Notes: generated from the sequence alone by a model not told the origin. Positions 16,783-25,424 are shown, numbered from the stretch's first letter. The stretch: DNA of 41,312 bases from an uncultured Pseudomonadota bacterium (GCA_913061055.1 CAJXVA010000020.1:1-41312), one strand, 5' to 3'. Program-made: numbers and translations.

Positions 16783-17667
16783 TTACGCTTCGATATCGGG
16801 TGCTTGGCGCGTTTTCCAGAGCCCCCACGCACCCAGCGCAATCATTCCGAGCGCGGTGATCTGGGAGATCGAAAGCAGCAGGGGATGGGCAGGCGGAAGG
16901 GACAGTGCCCTGGAAAGGGCAGGCGCCGTGAACTCGAACAGGAACCCCCGAGACGCGTCCCCGCGAAACACCTCGACCAGCGCTCGCAGGACGCCGTAGC
17001 CCACCGCGTATCGGCTGGCCATTCGCCACGGAGGCTCGACGCCGCGGCGCACCCGGATCGCCCACGCCATGCCGAGCAACGCGAGCAAGCCGAACGCTTC
17101 GTAGAGCTGGGTCGGGTGCAGCGGGAGTGTCGTGAGTGTGTCGCCCCCGCCGACCACCGGCGCGCCCGAGGTGAGGACCACGAGCGAGTCGGGGCCAAAC
17201 CGCAGACCGCGACCCCCGGTGTGCACACCGCCCCAGCAACAGCCGGCCAGAAAACAACCGAACCGGCCCGCGGCGTGACCCAGCGGAAGCCAGGTCAGGC
17301 CCATGTCCCAGACCGAGCCCACGTTCAGGCCGTAGCGGCGAGCGACCCAGATCCAGCCGCCGGCGACCGCGAGCAGGCTGCCGAAGAACACGAAGCCGGT
17401 GCTGTCGACCGCGATCAGCTTGGTCGGGTCCTCGGCGTACACGCCGGGAACGGTCAGGACGTGCAGCAAGCGCCCTCCGAAGAACGCGCCGACAACGATG
17501 ACCAACCACAGGTCTACGAGGAAGGACAGCCGTCGCTCACGCGGAATGCCTCGTTTCCGGGCGTCCCAAGCCGTCATCGGCAGACACAGCAGCCCGCCGA
17601 TCATGATCAGGGTGCCGTACGCATTCACCTCCGTGCCCCACGGCAGTGTGAACAGGTGCGGATGCAT
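16783..17667 (-). CDS. lgt: Prolipoprotein diacylglyceryl transferase, divergent type
   Basis: Transfers diacylglycerol from phosphatidylglycerol to the lipobox Cys before LspA acts. 294 aa, about seven hydrophobic segments. Family landmarks: the start MHPHLFTLPWGTEVNAYG, FFGGRLLHVL, GRFGCFLAGCCWGG, and LHPTQLYEAFGLLALLG. Two sites differ from E. coli Lgt: the region of His103 reads TGFVFFGSLL with no His, and the Asn146 position (GRIGNF) is Cys. The GRxGCFLAGCC form is, from memory, found in other members of the family. The ATG overlaps the lspA-2 stop by 1 nt (TGATG), so the two are probably co-translated. Confidence 0.88.
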   Translation of the reverse strand: MHPHLFTLPWGTEVNAYGTLIMIGGLLCLPMTAWDARKRGIPRERRLSFLVDLWLVIVVGAFFGGRLLHVLTVPGVYAEDPTKLIAVDSTGFVFFGSLLAVAGGWIWVARRYGLNVGSVWDMGLTWLPLGHAAGRFGCFLAGCCWGGVHTGGRGLRFGPDSLVVLTSGAPVVGGGDTLTTLPLHPTQLYEAFGLLALLGMAWAIRVRRGVEPPWRMASRYAVGYGVLRALVEVFRGDASRGFLFEFTAPALSRALSLPPAHPLLLSISQITALGMIALGAWGLWKTRQAPDIEA

Positions 17668-18197
17668 CAGCCGGGCTCCGCCCTCATCCGTCCGCGCAAT
17701 CCCAGGAGCAGCAGGCCAACACCGGCCGCGAGGGCGACGTCCGCGACGTTGAACGCGGGCCACGACCGCTCTCCCCACGACAACACGATGAAGTCGACCA
17801 CGCCGTACTGGTCTCCACGATCGAAGAACCACATGTGGCGCACGAATCGGTCGTGCAGGTTGCCCAAGGCGCCGCCGGCGAACAGGCCGACCGCCGCGAA
17901 TGAGACCGGGGCGGTCGTCGGCAGGCGTCTGAGCATCCGGCCGAGGTACAGCAGAACGCCAATCGTAATTGCGATGAAGACCAGCCGCGCGGAGCTCACG
18001 TGATCGGCGAGTCCAAAGGCGGAACCGGTGTTGAACGCAAACTCGAAGCGCAGCCAGCCCTCGACGACGACACGCGGCCGCTGGCCCCGAAGATGCTCCC
18101 AGACCCAAGCTTTGCTCGCGAGGTCCAACGCGAGCGCCGCCACGCAGAGCGCAGCGGCGAGGGCGACCCGTCGGGCCCGTGACGGGGAAGGGGACAC
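17667..18197 (-). CDS. lspA: Lipoprotein signal peptidase, copy 2
   Basis: 176 aa, normal length. Four membrane helices; conserved FAFNTGSAFGLA, GGALGNLHDR, catalytic Asp in QYGVVDFIVL and in FNVADVALAAG. It is related to but clearly different from copy 1, so not a recent duplicate. The start is GTG at 18197; the ribosome-binding site is not obvious. It is the first gene of the lspA-lgt-lspA run. Confidence 0.92.
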   Translation of the reverse strand: MSPSPSRARRVALAAALCVAALALDLASKAWVWEHLRGQRPRVVVEGWLRFEFAFNTGSAFGLADHVSSARLVFIAITIGVLLYLGRMLRRLPTTAPVSFAAVGLFAGGALGNLHDRFVRHMWFFDRGDQYGVVDFIVLSWGERSWPAFNVADVALAAGVGLLLLGLRGRMRAEPG

Positions 18198-18260
18198 GAG
18201 GGGCGAAGCATAGCGCAGCGGGCAACCGCGTCGTCCGCTGGCTGCCGGGCGCGCCGTGGA

Positions 18261-19196
18261 TCAGGAGGTGCGAAGCAGGTCGTACAGGGCCGGGCGTCGC
18301 CGACGGGGCCATGCGGACTCGGTGCGAGCCAACGCGCGTCGGCCCCGGGAGACCCGTTGGTCCATCGCCTGACGCGACATGCCTTCGAGCGCGACGGGGC
18401 GGTCTTCTTGGAGTTCCACCAGACCCATCCGATCTCCACCGAGCAGCCCGGACAGGGCGTTCTCGAGCAGGACCGATTCTGGCAGTCGCAGCTCGCGAAG
18501 GGCGGAGCGAAGCTTGGCGCGCATCCCGAGCTCTTCACGAAGGTCGTCGCCCACGTGATTGAGGGCGTCGGCACGCTCGGCCGCGTCGCGGGCCAGGCTG
18601 ACCGACGCGGACGCGAACATCACTTGAAGGGGCCGGACCTCGGGCAGCAGCACGGCGGGGTCGGCCAGGATCGCCTCCACCTCTTCCCATGCGATGTCGT
18701 CGACGTCGGATTCTTCGCCCCCGAGTTGTTCGAAGGTCTGGCTCGACCACGACGCGACGAGCAGGCGCAGCCGGATCGCTTCGAACACGAGCAGCTCGGC
18801 CAGCGCCTGTTGCTGGGCCGACGCGAGCGGGTCGAGGCCGGAGTCTTCATCTTCGGGGTGGGCGACGGCGGTCAGTGCCCGGCCCAGTGCCGCAGAACCT
18901 TGGGCGCCGGCGGGCTCACGCAGTCCGTCGACCCAGGGCTGCAGCTCCTTGGGGATCTCGACGAACATGGCGTCGCGGAGGTCTTGGTGGAACTGGTGCA
19001 GGGCGGTGAAGCGGGGGTCGCGGGTCGCCTCGGCCAAGCCGAGTCCTTCGCTTCGCGCCTGCAGCGCCTCGGCCGACACGGCCTCGAGTTCGTCTCGCAG
19101 TTCGCTCTCATCCACGCCGACGCTGGCCGGGAGCGACGCGAGCTGGGTGGGAACGAGGGCGGACGAGACGGCGTCGGTGACGTTGGCTGGGTTCAT
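18261..19196 (-). CDS. Hypothetical protein, mostly helical
   Basis: 311 aa from the ATG at 19196 (MNPANVTDAV), which has GGAG 8 nt upstream. Rich in Leu, Ala, Glu and Asp with amphipathic helices throughout; no signal peptide or membrane segment. An acidic stretch (SGLDPLAS preceded by HPEDED) lies near the middle and a basic Arg cluster (RRRRPALYDLL) at the C-terminus. No family recognised. It is followed after 63 nt by lspA copy 2, possibly in the same transcript. Confidence 0.65.
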   Translation of the reverse strand: MNPANVTDAVSSALVPTQLASLPASVGVDESELRDELEAVSAEALQARSEGLGLAEATRDPRFTALHQFHQDLRDAMFVEIPKELQPWVDGLREPAGAQGSAALGRALTAVAHPEDEDSGLDPLASAQQQALAELLVFEAIRLRLLVASWSSQTFEQLGGEESDVDDIAWEEVEAILADPAVLLPEVRPLQVMFASASVSLARDAAERADALNHVGDDLREELGMRAKLRSALRELRLPESVLLENALSGLLGGDRMGLVELQEDRPVALEGMSRQAMDQRVSRGRRALARTESAWPRRRRPALYDLLRTS

Positions 19197-19267
19197 GGCG
19201 AGCTCCGAAGGCGACGGGCAGGGTTTAAGCACGCAGTGCGCTCCCGCAAGCCCCATTCCCTCCAACG

Positions 19268-20101
19268 TCACCGATGCACGGGATGCTTCAGTCGAACGCC
19301 GAGTTCTAGCTTTAGCCTCAGATTGGACACTCGCTTGCCCACAGGCGCATTTACGGGGTGCAACGGGCGCTCCCACGCCAGCGGATCGAGGCCCTGTGTT
19401 TTTGCGACGGCGTCGTACATCAACCGCCGCGGGGTGTGATCGTCGTCGACGACGTGCACCACCCCGCCCACGTGGGCAGGCGCACTCAAGGCCGCAAGAC
19501 TGGCCTGGACCGCGTCTTCGAGGTGGACGAGGTTCGTGGGAACGTTGCCGTCGCCGGGCAGGGGCCCATCGTGCCGTTTGCGATACAGCCGTCCGAGGGC
19601 CCGGCCTGGGCCGTACAAACCGCCGAGCCGAAGCACGAGCGTCGGGATGCTGTGGGCGGTGCCGTGCGCGAGGACCTGATCCTCGGCCTCCCTTTGCACC
19701 TGGCCGCGCTCAGCGTCGGGGCGCCGGGGGTCGGATTCGAACACCCATCCGTCGACCGGGGGGAGCGCCGAGGTCGAGCTGACGTACACGATGCGTTTCC
19801 ACGACGCGCGGGCGCTCTGCTCGAGCAGTCGGGCGGTGCCCTCGACGTACAGCCCTCGGCGGGAGGCGCCACGGCTACCCGGCGCGACCGCGATGTGCAG
19901 GGCATCGCAGTCGAGCAGGGGGTCGAGTGCGGGTGTGTCCGTGGTGAGGTCGAGCGCATGCATGTGGATGCCCCGCGGGGGCTCTCCTTCGCGCCAGGTT
20001 CCGGAGCGAGTCGCGACGACCGTGCCTGCTCCAAGTGCGCGGGCAAGTGCCATCCCCAGAAAACCGCCGCCGACGAGCCCAACCTTCACGGAGGCGAGCA
20101 T
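19268..20101 (-). CDS. NAD(P)-binding epimerase/dehydratase-like protein
   Basis: 277 aa from the ATG at 20101. The Rossmann glycine motif VKVGLVGGGFLGMALARALG is at the N-terminus, followed by KRIVYVSSTSALP (the extended-SDR Ser region) and RLGGLYGPGRALGRLYR, where the Tyr is in the expected place, and NLVHLEDAVQASLAAL. This is the pattern of NAD-dependent epimerase/dehydratase proteins of the YeeZ kind; substrate unknown. Its start codon overlaps that of the divergent dusA: the two ATGs share the bases CATG. No ribosome-binding site precedes it, unlike dusA; a TTG at 20125 is the only alternative. Confidence 0.8.
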   Translation of the reverse strand: MLASVKVGLVGGGFLGMALARALGAGTVVATRSGTWREGEPPRGIHMHALDLTTDTPALDPLLDCDALHIAVAPGSRGASRRGLYVEGTARLLEQSARASWKRIVYVSSTSALPPVDGWVFESDPRRPDAERGQVQREAEDQVLAHGTAHSIPTLVLRLGGLYGPGRALGRLYRKRHDGPLPGDGNVPTNLVHLEDAVQASLAALSAPAHVGGVVHVVDDDHTPRRLMYDAVAKTQGLDPLAWERPLHPVNAPVGKRVSNLRLKLELGVRLKHPVHR

Positions 20102-21134
20102 GCGGCCCGTGCCGGCGTTCGACAAGCTGTCCGTGCTGCTTCATCCTCCGCGCGTGCACGCGTACCGCTTCAGCGTGGCGCCCATGATGGAGCGCACCGA
20201 CCGGCACTTTCGAGCGTTGGCCCGAGCCGTCTCGAAACGTTGCCTGCTGTACACCGAGATGGTGATGGGCCGGGCGGTCCTGAGCGGACGCGCGGAGCGG
20301 GACCTGGCCTTTGATCCGGCGGAGCTTCCTTTGGTGATGCAGGTTGGCGACAACGACCCCGGGCGTCTGGCTCAGTGTGCTCGTATCGCCCAGGACCGCG
20401 GATTCACCGAGCTGAACCTCAACTGCGGATGTCCGTCCTCCGCCGTTCGGGACGGAGCCTTTGGCGCGCGCCTGATGATGGAGCCGGGCCGGGTTGCGGA
20501 CGCTGTCGCCGCGATGAAGGGGGCGTGCTCGCTCCCGGTCACCGTGAAACATCGGATCGGGGTCGACGAACTCGACCGCTACGAGGACATGCTGCGCTTC
20601 GTCGATGTTGTGACGGAGGCGGGCTGTGATGCGTTCATCGTGCACGCGCGCAAGGCTTGGCTGCATGGCTTGAGCCCCAAAGAGAATCGCAACGTCCCGC
20701 CGCTTCGGCCGCAGGACGTGCATCGCCTCAAGCGGGAGCGCCCCTCGCTCCGCATCGAACTCAACGGGGGCATCGAGAGCTCCGATGCCGTGGTCGCGGC
20801 ACTCGAGCACGACGATGCGGTCGACGGTGTGATGGTGGGCCGCGCGATCTATCGAGACCCTCTGGCGTTTGCCGATGTGGATGCTCGGGTCTACGGCGAC
20901 CCGGAGCCCGCTGTGACGACCGAGCACGTCCTCGAAACGATGCTGGAGCACACGCGTCGCTGGGTCGAAGGCGGGGGCCGCGTCCACGACGTGTCGCGCC
21001 ACATCCATGGTCTGTTCCTGGGCAGGCCCGGCGGTCGCAAAGCTCGACGTGTCCTGGCAGAAGCCGGAGCTGGTGCAGATCTGAGCACCCTTCGACGCGC
21101 CGCCGGGATGCTCAACGCAGACCGTACGCCTTGA
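20100..21134 (+). CDS. dusA: tRNA-dihydrouridine synthase, DusA type
   Basis: Reduces uridine 20/20a in the tRNA D-loop using FMN and NADPH. 344 aa. Motifs: YRFSVAPMMERTDRHFRAL at the N-terminus, LYTEMVMGRAVL, NLNCGCPSSAVRDGAFGARL with the catalytic Cys, VTVKHRIGVD, FIVHARKAWLHGLSPKENR (with the DusA-type KAWL-GLSPKENR signature) and IELNGGI. GGAGG lies 5 nt upstream of the ATG at 20100, which decides this start. The 3' end overlaps the convergent regulator gene by 23 nt. Confidence 0.94.
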   Translation: MRPVPAFDKLSVLLHPPRVHAYRFSVAPMMERTDRHFRALARAVSKRCLLYTEMVMGRAVLSGRAERDLAFDPAELPLVMQVGDNDPGRLAQCARIAQDRGFTELNLNCGCPSSAVRDGAFGARLMMEPGRVADAVAAMKGACSLPVTVKHRIGVDELDRYEDMLRFVDVVTEAGCDAFIVHARKAWLHGLSPKENRNVPPLRPQDVHRLKRERPSLRIELNGGIESSDAVVAALEHDDAVDGVMVGRAIYRDPLAFADVDARVYGDPEPAVTTEHVLETMLEHTRRWVEGGGRVHDVSRHIHGLFLGRPGGRKARRVLAEAGAGADLSTLRRAAGMLNADRTP

Positions 21135-22551
21135 GGCGTCGGTACAGCGTGGCACGGCCGATGCCCAGCGCCTTGCCCGCAGCGGTCACGTTTCCGTTCC
21201 AGCGTTCGAGCTCCTGCTCGATCGCCTCGCGCTCCAACTCGGCGGGTGTGCGGGTCGAGAACCGGATGTTCGCCGGTCCCCCGTCCGTGCCCCCGAACTC
21301 GTCAAAGCTGCGACCGGTTCGATCCGAGGTCTGTGGGACCTCATTGGCCGCTCGTTCGGACCCGCGGAAGCGCATCTGCAGCGGGAGGTCGTGCGGACGA
21401 ATCCACTCGTTCTCACATGCGACCACCACGTTGCGGATCAGGTTGCCAAGCTCGCGCTCGTTCCCAGGCCAGCGATGGTCGCAGAGGATGCGCAAGGCGG
21501 CGTCGTCGAAGCGCGGCACGGTCCCGCCAGGCGCGACGGCTCCCCGCAGGAGGTGGTCCACCAAAATGCGGACGTCGCCGGCGCGTTCTCGCAACGGCGG
21601 TACCTCCAGCTCGGCCGCTGCGATGAGCACGTAGAGGTCTTTGCAGAACTCACCGCGCGCCACCATGGATCGCATGTCGCGATGGGTCGCCGTGATGAGC
21701 CGGAAGTGGGACCGCATCGAGTCCGTCCCACCCACGCGCTGGAACCGACGCTCTCGCAGCACGTCCAAGAGCTTCGCTTGGGAACCCGGGGAGAGTTCGG
21801 CGACCCCATCGAGGAACAGGGTGCCGCCACGAGCCCGCTCGAAGTGTCCGCGTCGGATCGCTCTCGTGCCGGTGAACGACTCCTTCTCGTGTCCGAACAT
21901 CTCCGTGCCGAACGTCGAGTCGGGGATGGCAGCACAGTTGACCGCCACGAACGGCCCGCCCGCGTACTCACTGGCATTGTGGACTGCTCGCGCCACCCGC
22001 TCCTTGCCGGTGCCACGTTCTCCACGGACCAGCACTGGGGTGTCGCTGGGAGCGACCCCGTTCATCTGCGCAAACAGTCGCCGGATCTGCGGCGACCGAC
22101 CCGGGATGCTCGCGAAACCGTTGTCTCGAGCCTGGCGCTTGACCGAGAGTCGGTGACGCTCGCAAGCGTTGCGAGTCGTCGTCAGGAGCTTGGTGCGATC
22201 GATGGGTTTGGGAACGACGTCGTAGGCGCCCTCGCGCAAGAGGTCGACCACGCTCGACGCCTGACGAGCTCCGGCGAGCACGACGACTGGGACCGCGCCG
22301 TGTCGGGCGCGAGTCTCACGTAGCGCGTCGAGGCCGCTGAGTCCGGGGAGACCCAGGTCGATCAGGACCAGATCGGGGACCGAGGTGGATAGGGCATCGA
22401 GCAACGCCTCGGCCGTGGACGCAGCCAGCACTCCAAACTCCGCCTCTTCCAGCCACCGGACGAGGGCGGGGTCGGCGTCGGCGACGAGGACCAGGGGGAC
22501 GTCGTCGTATTTCCCGGATTCCCGTCCCGCTCGGGTTGGTGTGGCCGTCAT
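21112..22551 (-). CDS. Receiver-AAA+-Fis regulator with degenerate ATPase
   Basis: 479 aa from the ATG at 22551. Residues 18-120 are a response-regulator receiver with acidic D25/D27, phosphoacceptor D65 (LIDLGLPG) and K115, though the switch Ser/Thr is Ala93. Residues 150-385 are an NtrC-type AAA+ domain with a good Walker A (GERGTGKE, 177-184). The rest is eroded: the sigma54-contact loop GAFTGA reads ESFTGT (224-229), Walker B LFLDE reads LFLDG (245-249), and the arginine-finger stretch FREDLYYRL reads FCKDLYVLI (302-310), losing both Arg. The C-terminus is an intact Fis-type helix-turn-helix (GNVTAAGKALGIGRATLYRR). It probably binds DNA but is unlikely to remodel sigma54-RNA polymerase. 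A longer frame to 22830 runs into the upstream terminator and is rejected. Confidence 0.88.
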   Translation of the reverse strand: MTATPTRAGRESGKYDDVPLVLVADADPALVRWLEEAEFGVLAASTAEALLDALSTSVPDLVLIDLGLPGLSGLDALRETRARHGAVPVVVLAGARQASSVVDLLREGAYDVVPKPIDRTKLLTTTRNACERHRLSVKRQARDNGFASIPGRSPQIRRLFAQMNGVAPSDTPVLVRGERGTGKERVARAVHNASEYAGGPFVAVNCAAIPDSTFGTEMFGHEKESFTGTRAIRRGHFERARGGTLFLDGVAELSPGSQAKLLDVLRERRFQRVGGTDSMRSHFRLITATHRDMRSMVARGEFCKDLYVLIAAAELEVPPLRERAGDVRILVDHLLRGAVAPGGTVPRFDDAALRILCDHRWPGNERELGNLIRNVVVACENEWIRPHDLPLQMRFRGSERAANEVPQTSDRTGRSFDEFGGTDGGPANIRFSTRTPAELEREAIEQELERWNGNVTAAGKALGIGRATLYRRLKAYGLR

Positions 22552-22871
22552 CGTGCGGGGCAGTTGTGCAAATGCCGAGCCGGCCTCCGCAGCGGGTGCG
22601 GCCGAAGCGGCGCGGCGGGCTCGATCCCCCGCGGGGCGGGCTCGTACGGGCGAAGTCGTGCCTGCGTCTGCATCGCCGGTGGTCTCTCCCGGTTCGACGC
22701 GCGAAAAACCGGAGCGAGGAGCCTTCGCATCAACGCCTCGCTTTGGAACGTCTTGACCCCGGGATTGGGACGGTTCCGTGTCGGTGTGGAACGGTCCATC
22801 GTCGCGCCCCACACGCAAAAACGCCCCCACTCCGTCGGAGCGAGGGCGCCTTCGTGTCTACGAGGGGTCGA
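22552..22871. other. Gap of 320 nt upstream of the regulator
   Basis: Contains the intrinsic terminator of the upstream lipoprotein gene at 22817-22848. Positions 22552-22816 hold no gene I can support; the regulator's frame stays open here but encodes arginine/alanine/glycine-rich sequence with no domain. The regulator promoter is expected in this stretch; no clear -35/-10 pair was seen. Confidence 0.5.
22817..22848 (-). terminator. Intrinsic terminator after the lipoprotein gene
   Basis: On the minus strand CGCCCTCGCTCC and GGAGTGGGGGCG pair as a 12-bp stem (two G-T wobbles) with loop GAC, followed directly by TTTTT. It begins 23 nt past the stop of the lipoprotein gene at 22872. Confidence 0.85.
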
Positions 22872-23930
22872 TCACTGCGGGGCTGCAGCGCCACCGGGCG
22901 CGCCGCCGGGTCCGCCGCCGAGCTGCTTCTTCATGGTCTCGGAGATCTTCTTCATGTCGTCGGCCGAAGCGCTGGCCGACATCGAGACCGCTGCGCCTTT
23001 GGCTTCGATCTTGACGCTCTCCACGACGCCGGCGGGGATTCCGAACATGCCAGCCATGCCCTTCATCTCACCGAACTGCTTGTTGGCCATGCCGGCAAGC
23101 TCGGTGGCTTTGGCGGCGTCGCCGAACTCACCCGAGGCTGCGATGGCCAGGCCGGCCGAGAGGTCGACGGTTCCGGTCACGTGCTTGAGGCCCGCGGTGG
23201 GTCCTTCCTGCATGTCGGCGGTGGCCACCATGCCGAAGTAGATGTGCTTGCTCTGGTCGACCGAGGCGAACACGTCCTTGAGGGAGCCGTCGAGCGCGGT
23301 CTTTCCCGTGCCGCCGAGCAGTCCTTTGAAGGCTTCCTGCGAGTCCGCACCCACGAGGGCGATGACGTCGTCGGACACCGAGTAGATCTTCTGTCCGTCG
23401 TCGCCGCCGGTCACGACCACGCGGCCGTCTTCTTCGCCGACCTCGAACTTCTCTTCGGGCTTCTTCTCTTTGACCTTCTTGCCGATGCAGTCGAGGGTTT
23501 CTTTCTTGCCCACGCCTGTGGCCGACACGACGGCAACGACTTCTTTGTCCTTGTCGGTGTTTCCGCCGACGACGGCGTATTTCCAGGTCGCCATGCCGAC
23601 CTTGCATGCGTCGGCGGCTTCGATCATCTCGCCCGCGTCGCCCTGCTTGAGCATGTCCTGGTTGTCCTTCATCATTGCGGAACCGGCGACCTTGGCCGCG
23701 TCGAGTCCGATGAGAAGGTTCGCCCCGTCGGGGATGTACTTGAGGGCGTCAGCAACGGTGGCACCAGCAGCGGCTTTTTCGTCGCCACCCTTGTCGCCAT
23801 CTTTGCCCTTCTTGTCGCCGTCCTTGCCCTTCTCGCCGGAGGCTTCTTCCTTCTTGTCTTCGCCTTTGTCACAGCCAGTGAAGGGGGCAGCTACGAGTCC
23901 GAGCGCGATTCCGATCGCCAAACGCTTCAT
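22872..23930 (-). CDS. Large lipoprotein, unknown function
   Basis: 352 aa from the ATG at 23930, giving MKRLAIGIALGLVAAPFTGC: a short signal peptide ending in a lipobox-like FTGC (Cys20; Phe at -3 is unusual). Next comes a Lys/Gly/Asp-rich low-complexity linker (residues 21-55, with two KGKDGDK units), then a folded part with IPDGANLLIGLDAAKVAG, WKYAVVGGNTDKDKE and LSAGLAIAASGEFGDA, and a Gly/Pro/Ala tail. Four Cys besides the lipid anchor are few but present. The design suggests an outer-surface or periplasmic lipoprotein; no family recognised. It has its own intrinsic terminator downstream. Confidence 0.8.
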   Translation of the reverse strand: MKRLAIGIALGLVAAPFTGCDKGEDKKEEASGEKGKDGDKKGKDGDKGGDEKAAAGATVADALKYIPDGANLLIGLDAAKVAGSAMMKDNQDMLKQGDAGEMIEAADACKVGMATWKYAVVGGNTDKDKEVVAVVSATGVGKKETLDCIGKKVKEKKPEEKFEVGEEDGRVVVTGGDDGQKIYSVSDDVIALVGADSQEAFKGLLGGTGKTALDGSLKDVFASVDQSKHIYFGMVATADMQEGPTAGLKHVTGTVDLSAGLAIAASGEFGDAAKATELAGMANKQFGEMKGMAGMFGIPAGVVESVKIEAKGAAVSMSASASADDMKKISETMKKQLGGGPGGAPGGAAAPQ

Positions 23931-24023
23931 GGGCGGGAGTGTCGCGGCCCCTGGATGCGGGGTCAACACCGTTTGTGGCCCGGCCCGCTCGGGGCTTGCA
24001 CCAGGAGCGGGAACGGGCCTCGC

Positions 24024-25406
24024 TCACCGGGGAAACGACGGTGTAGGCAGCTTCCCGGGCAATTTCGGTTGCGGATTGAGCGGTTTGTTGGCGCGAGGGA
24101 GCGGCTTCGCCGGGGCGGTGGCCGAGCCATTGGCCTGGTTTGAGCTCTGCGAAACGACCCGCGGCGGATCGATCCATCCCTGAAACCAGGTGTCGTAGGG
24201 GACGTTGGTGGAGCCGGGGTGGCCCCAGCCCATGTGGACCACGAAGCGTTGGTGCCGCGAGCTTCGGGCCCAGCGGCGTTTCGACGCGTCCCACTTCGCG
24301 AACCGAGCGTCCTCGAACCCATACGCGAGCGGGTAGTGGCTGTAGTGGCCGATACCGATCGCCACCACCTGCTTGTCTTCGAGCCGGCGCTTGGCTTTGG
24401 TCTTGCCCTCGTGGGTCATGACGCTGGCGCCGTCATAGTCCGCGGTGAGGTTGGCGGAGACACGGCCGCGCATGAACTTGGTGGCTTGGCCCATGATGTG
24501 TGGCGCGGTGAAGCGACTCCCGCTGGCCGTGCACCCGGACCCTCCCCAGTCGCCGATGAGCCCGCGAATCTCGAGCACGATGTTCGCAGGTCCGGACAGC
24601 AGGTTCGACGTCCCGCGAGAGGTTCGCATTCGGCCCGGCACGTCGTTCCACATCCATTCCGGAGCACCCGCCGGGGTTCCGTTCTTCTTGCCGTCGGTTC
24701 GGTACAGGTTCGCGGCACCAGCCCAGCGGGCGTCCCCGAGTTTCGCCATGTGGTCGGCCCAACCGAACACCATGGCCCACACGGTCGCGCCGCACCCCGA
24801 GGCACAACCCGAGGTGTTGGGTCCGAAGTCGCCGTCCACCTGATCGTACTTTCGGACCTTGCGATAGGCATCGATCGGGTCGTTGCCCGCCCAGCGTCCT
24901 TCGATGCGGCTGGGTTCGCAGTACTCGAGTTCGAACTTCTCCCAGTTGCCCGCGCGGGTGGCCCTCGCGTTGACCTGCCCCTCGACGTTGGCCTGCAGGT
25001 ACCGGCGGTTTCGGGCCCGAAGCGCGATCTTTCCGTTGCTGTAGGTCATGCGCTGAAACACGGCATCGCCTCCGCCGTTGAGGCCGTCGGCCCGCACGAC
25101 GGTGCCGCTTGCGTAGACCCAGTCGCCGTTGCTGGCTTGGAGTTGAACGTTGTGACGACCCACGCGGTGCACGGTGAACACCTCCCAGCCGCCGACCCAA
25201 CCACCGCGGGACTCGAGCGTCGAACCGCCTCCACCTCGCGCATAGACGTAGGTGTCCCAGTTGGATCGCAGCACCGCCTTGCGGCATTCCACAGCCGCGG
25301 TCGCCTTGGGAGCGGCCAGGGCGGCGTTGACCAAACCCCCTGGAGTCTCTCCGGCATCCGTCTCGCTGGCGTAGTCGATCGTTTGCGTGACATCGAAGCG
25401 GTGCAC
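24024..25406 (-). CDS. C-terminal part of a secreted fascin-like/cysteine-peptidase-like protein
   Basis: 460 aa from a GTG. Residues about 40-165 look like a fascin-type beta-trefoil (LRSNWDTYVYARGG, GGWEVFTVHRVGRHNVQLQA, NRRYLQANVEGQV, NWEKFELEYC). Residues about 185-430 resemble a papain-fold or C39-like peptidase: SGCASGCGATVWAMVFGWAD with a candidate nucleophile Cys, and KQVVAIGIGHYSHYP with a candidate His. The tail is Pro/Lys/Asn-rich. The frame is continuous with the gene at 25425-26393, separated only by one TAA, and has no signal peptide of its own, so the two are probably halves of one gene. Domain calls are from pattern recognition and are moderate. Confidence 0.62.
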   Translation of the reverse strand: MHRFDVTQTIDYASETDAGETPGGLVNAALAAPKATAAVECRKAVLRSNWDTYVYARGGGGSTLESRGGWVGGWEVFTVHRVGRHNVQLQASNGDWVYASGTVVRADGLNGGGDAVFQRMTYSNGKIALRARNRRYLQANVEGQVNARATRAGNWEKFELEYCEPSRIEGRWAGNDPIDAYRKVRKYDQVDGDFGPNTSGCASGCGATVWAMVFGWADHMAKLGDARWAGAANLYRTDGKKNGTPAGAPEWMWNDVPGRMRTSRGTSNLLSGPANIVLEIRGLIGDWGGSGCTASGSRFTAPHIMGQATKFMRGRVSANLTADYDGASVMTHEGKTKAKRRLEDKQVVAIGIGHYSHYPLAYGFEDARFAKWDASKRRWARSSRHQRFVVHMGWGHPGSTNVPYDTWFQGWIDPPRVVSQSSNQANGSATAPAKPLPRANKPLNPQPKLPGKLPTPSFPR

Positions 25407-25424
25407 CTCGGACGACCCGTCGCC

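Noticed and set aside
22552-22830. N-terminal extension of the degenerate regulator
   Set aside because: It overlaps an intrinsic terminator of the upstream gene and encodes low-complexity sequence; the receiver domain starts properly after the ATG at 22551.
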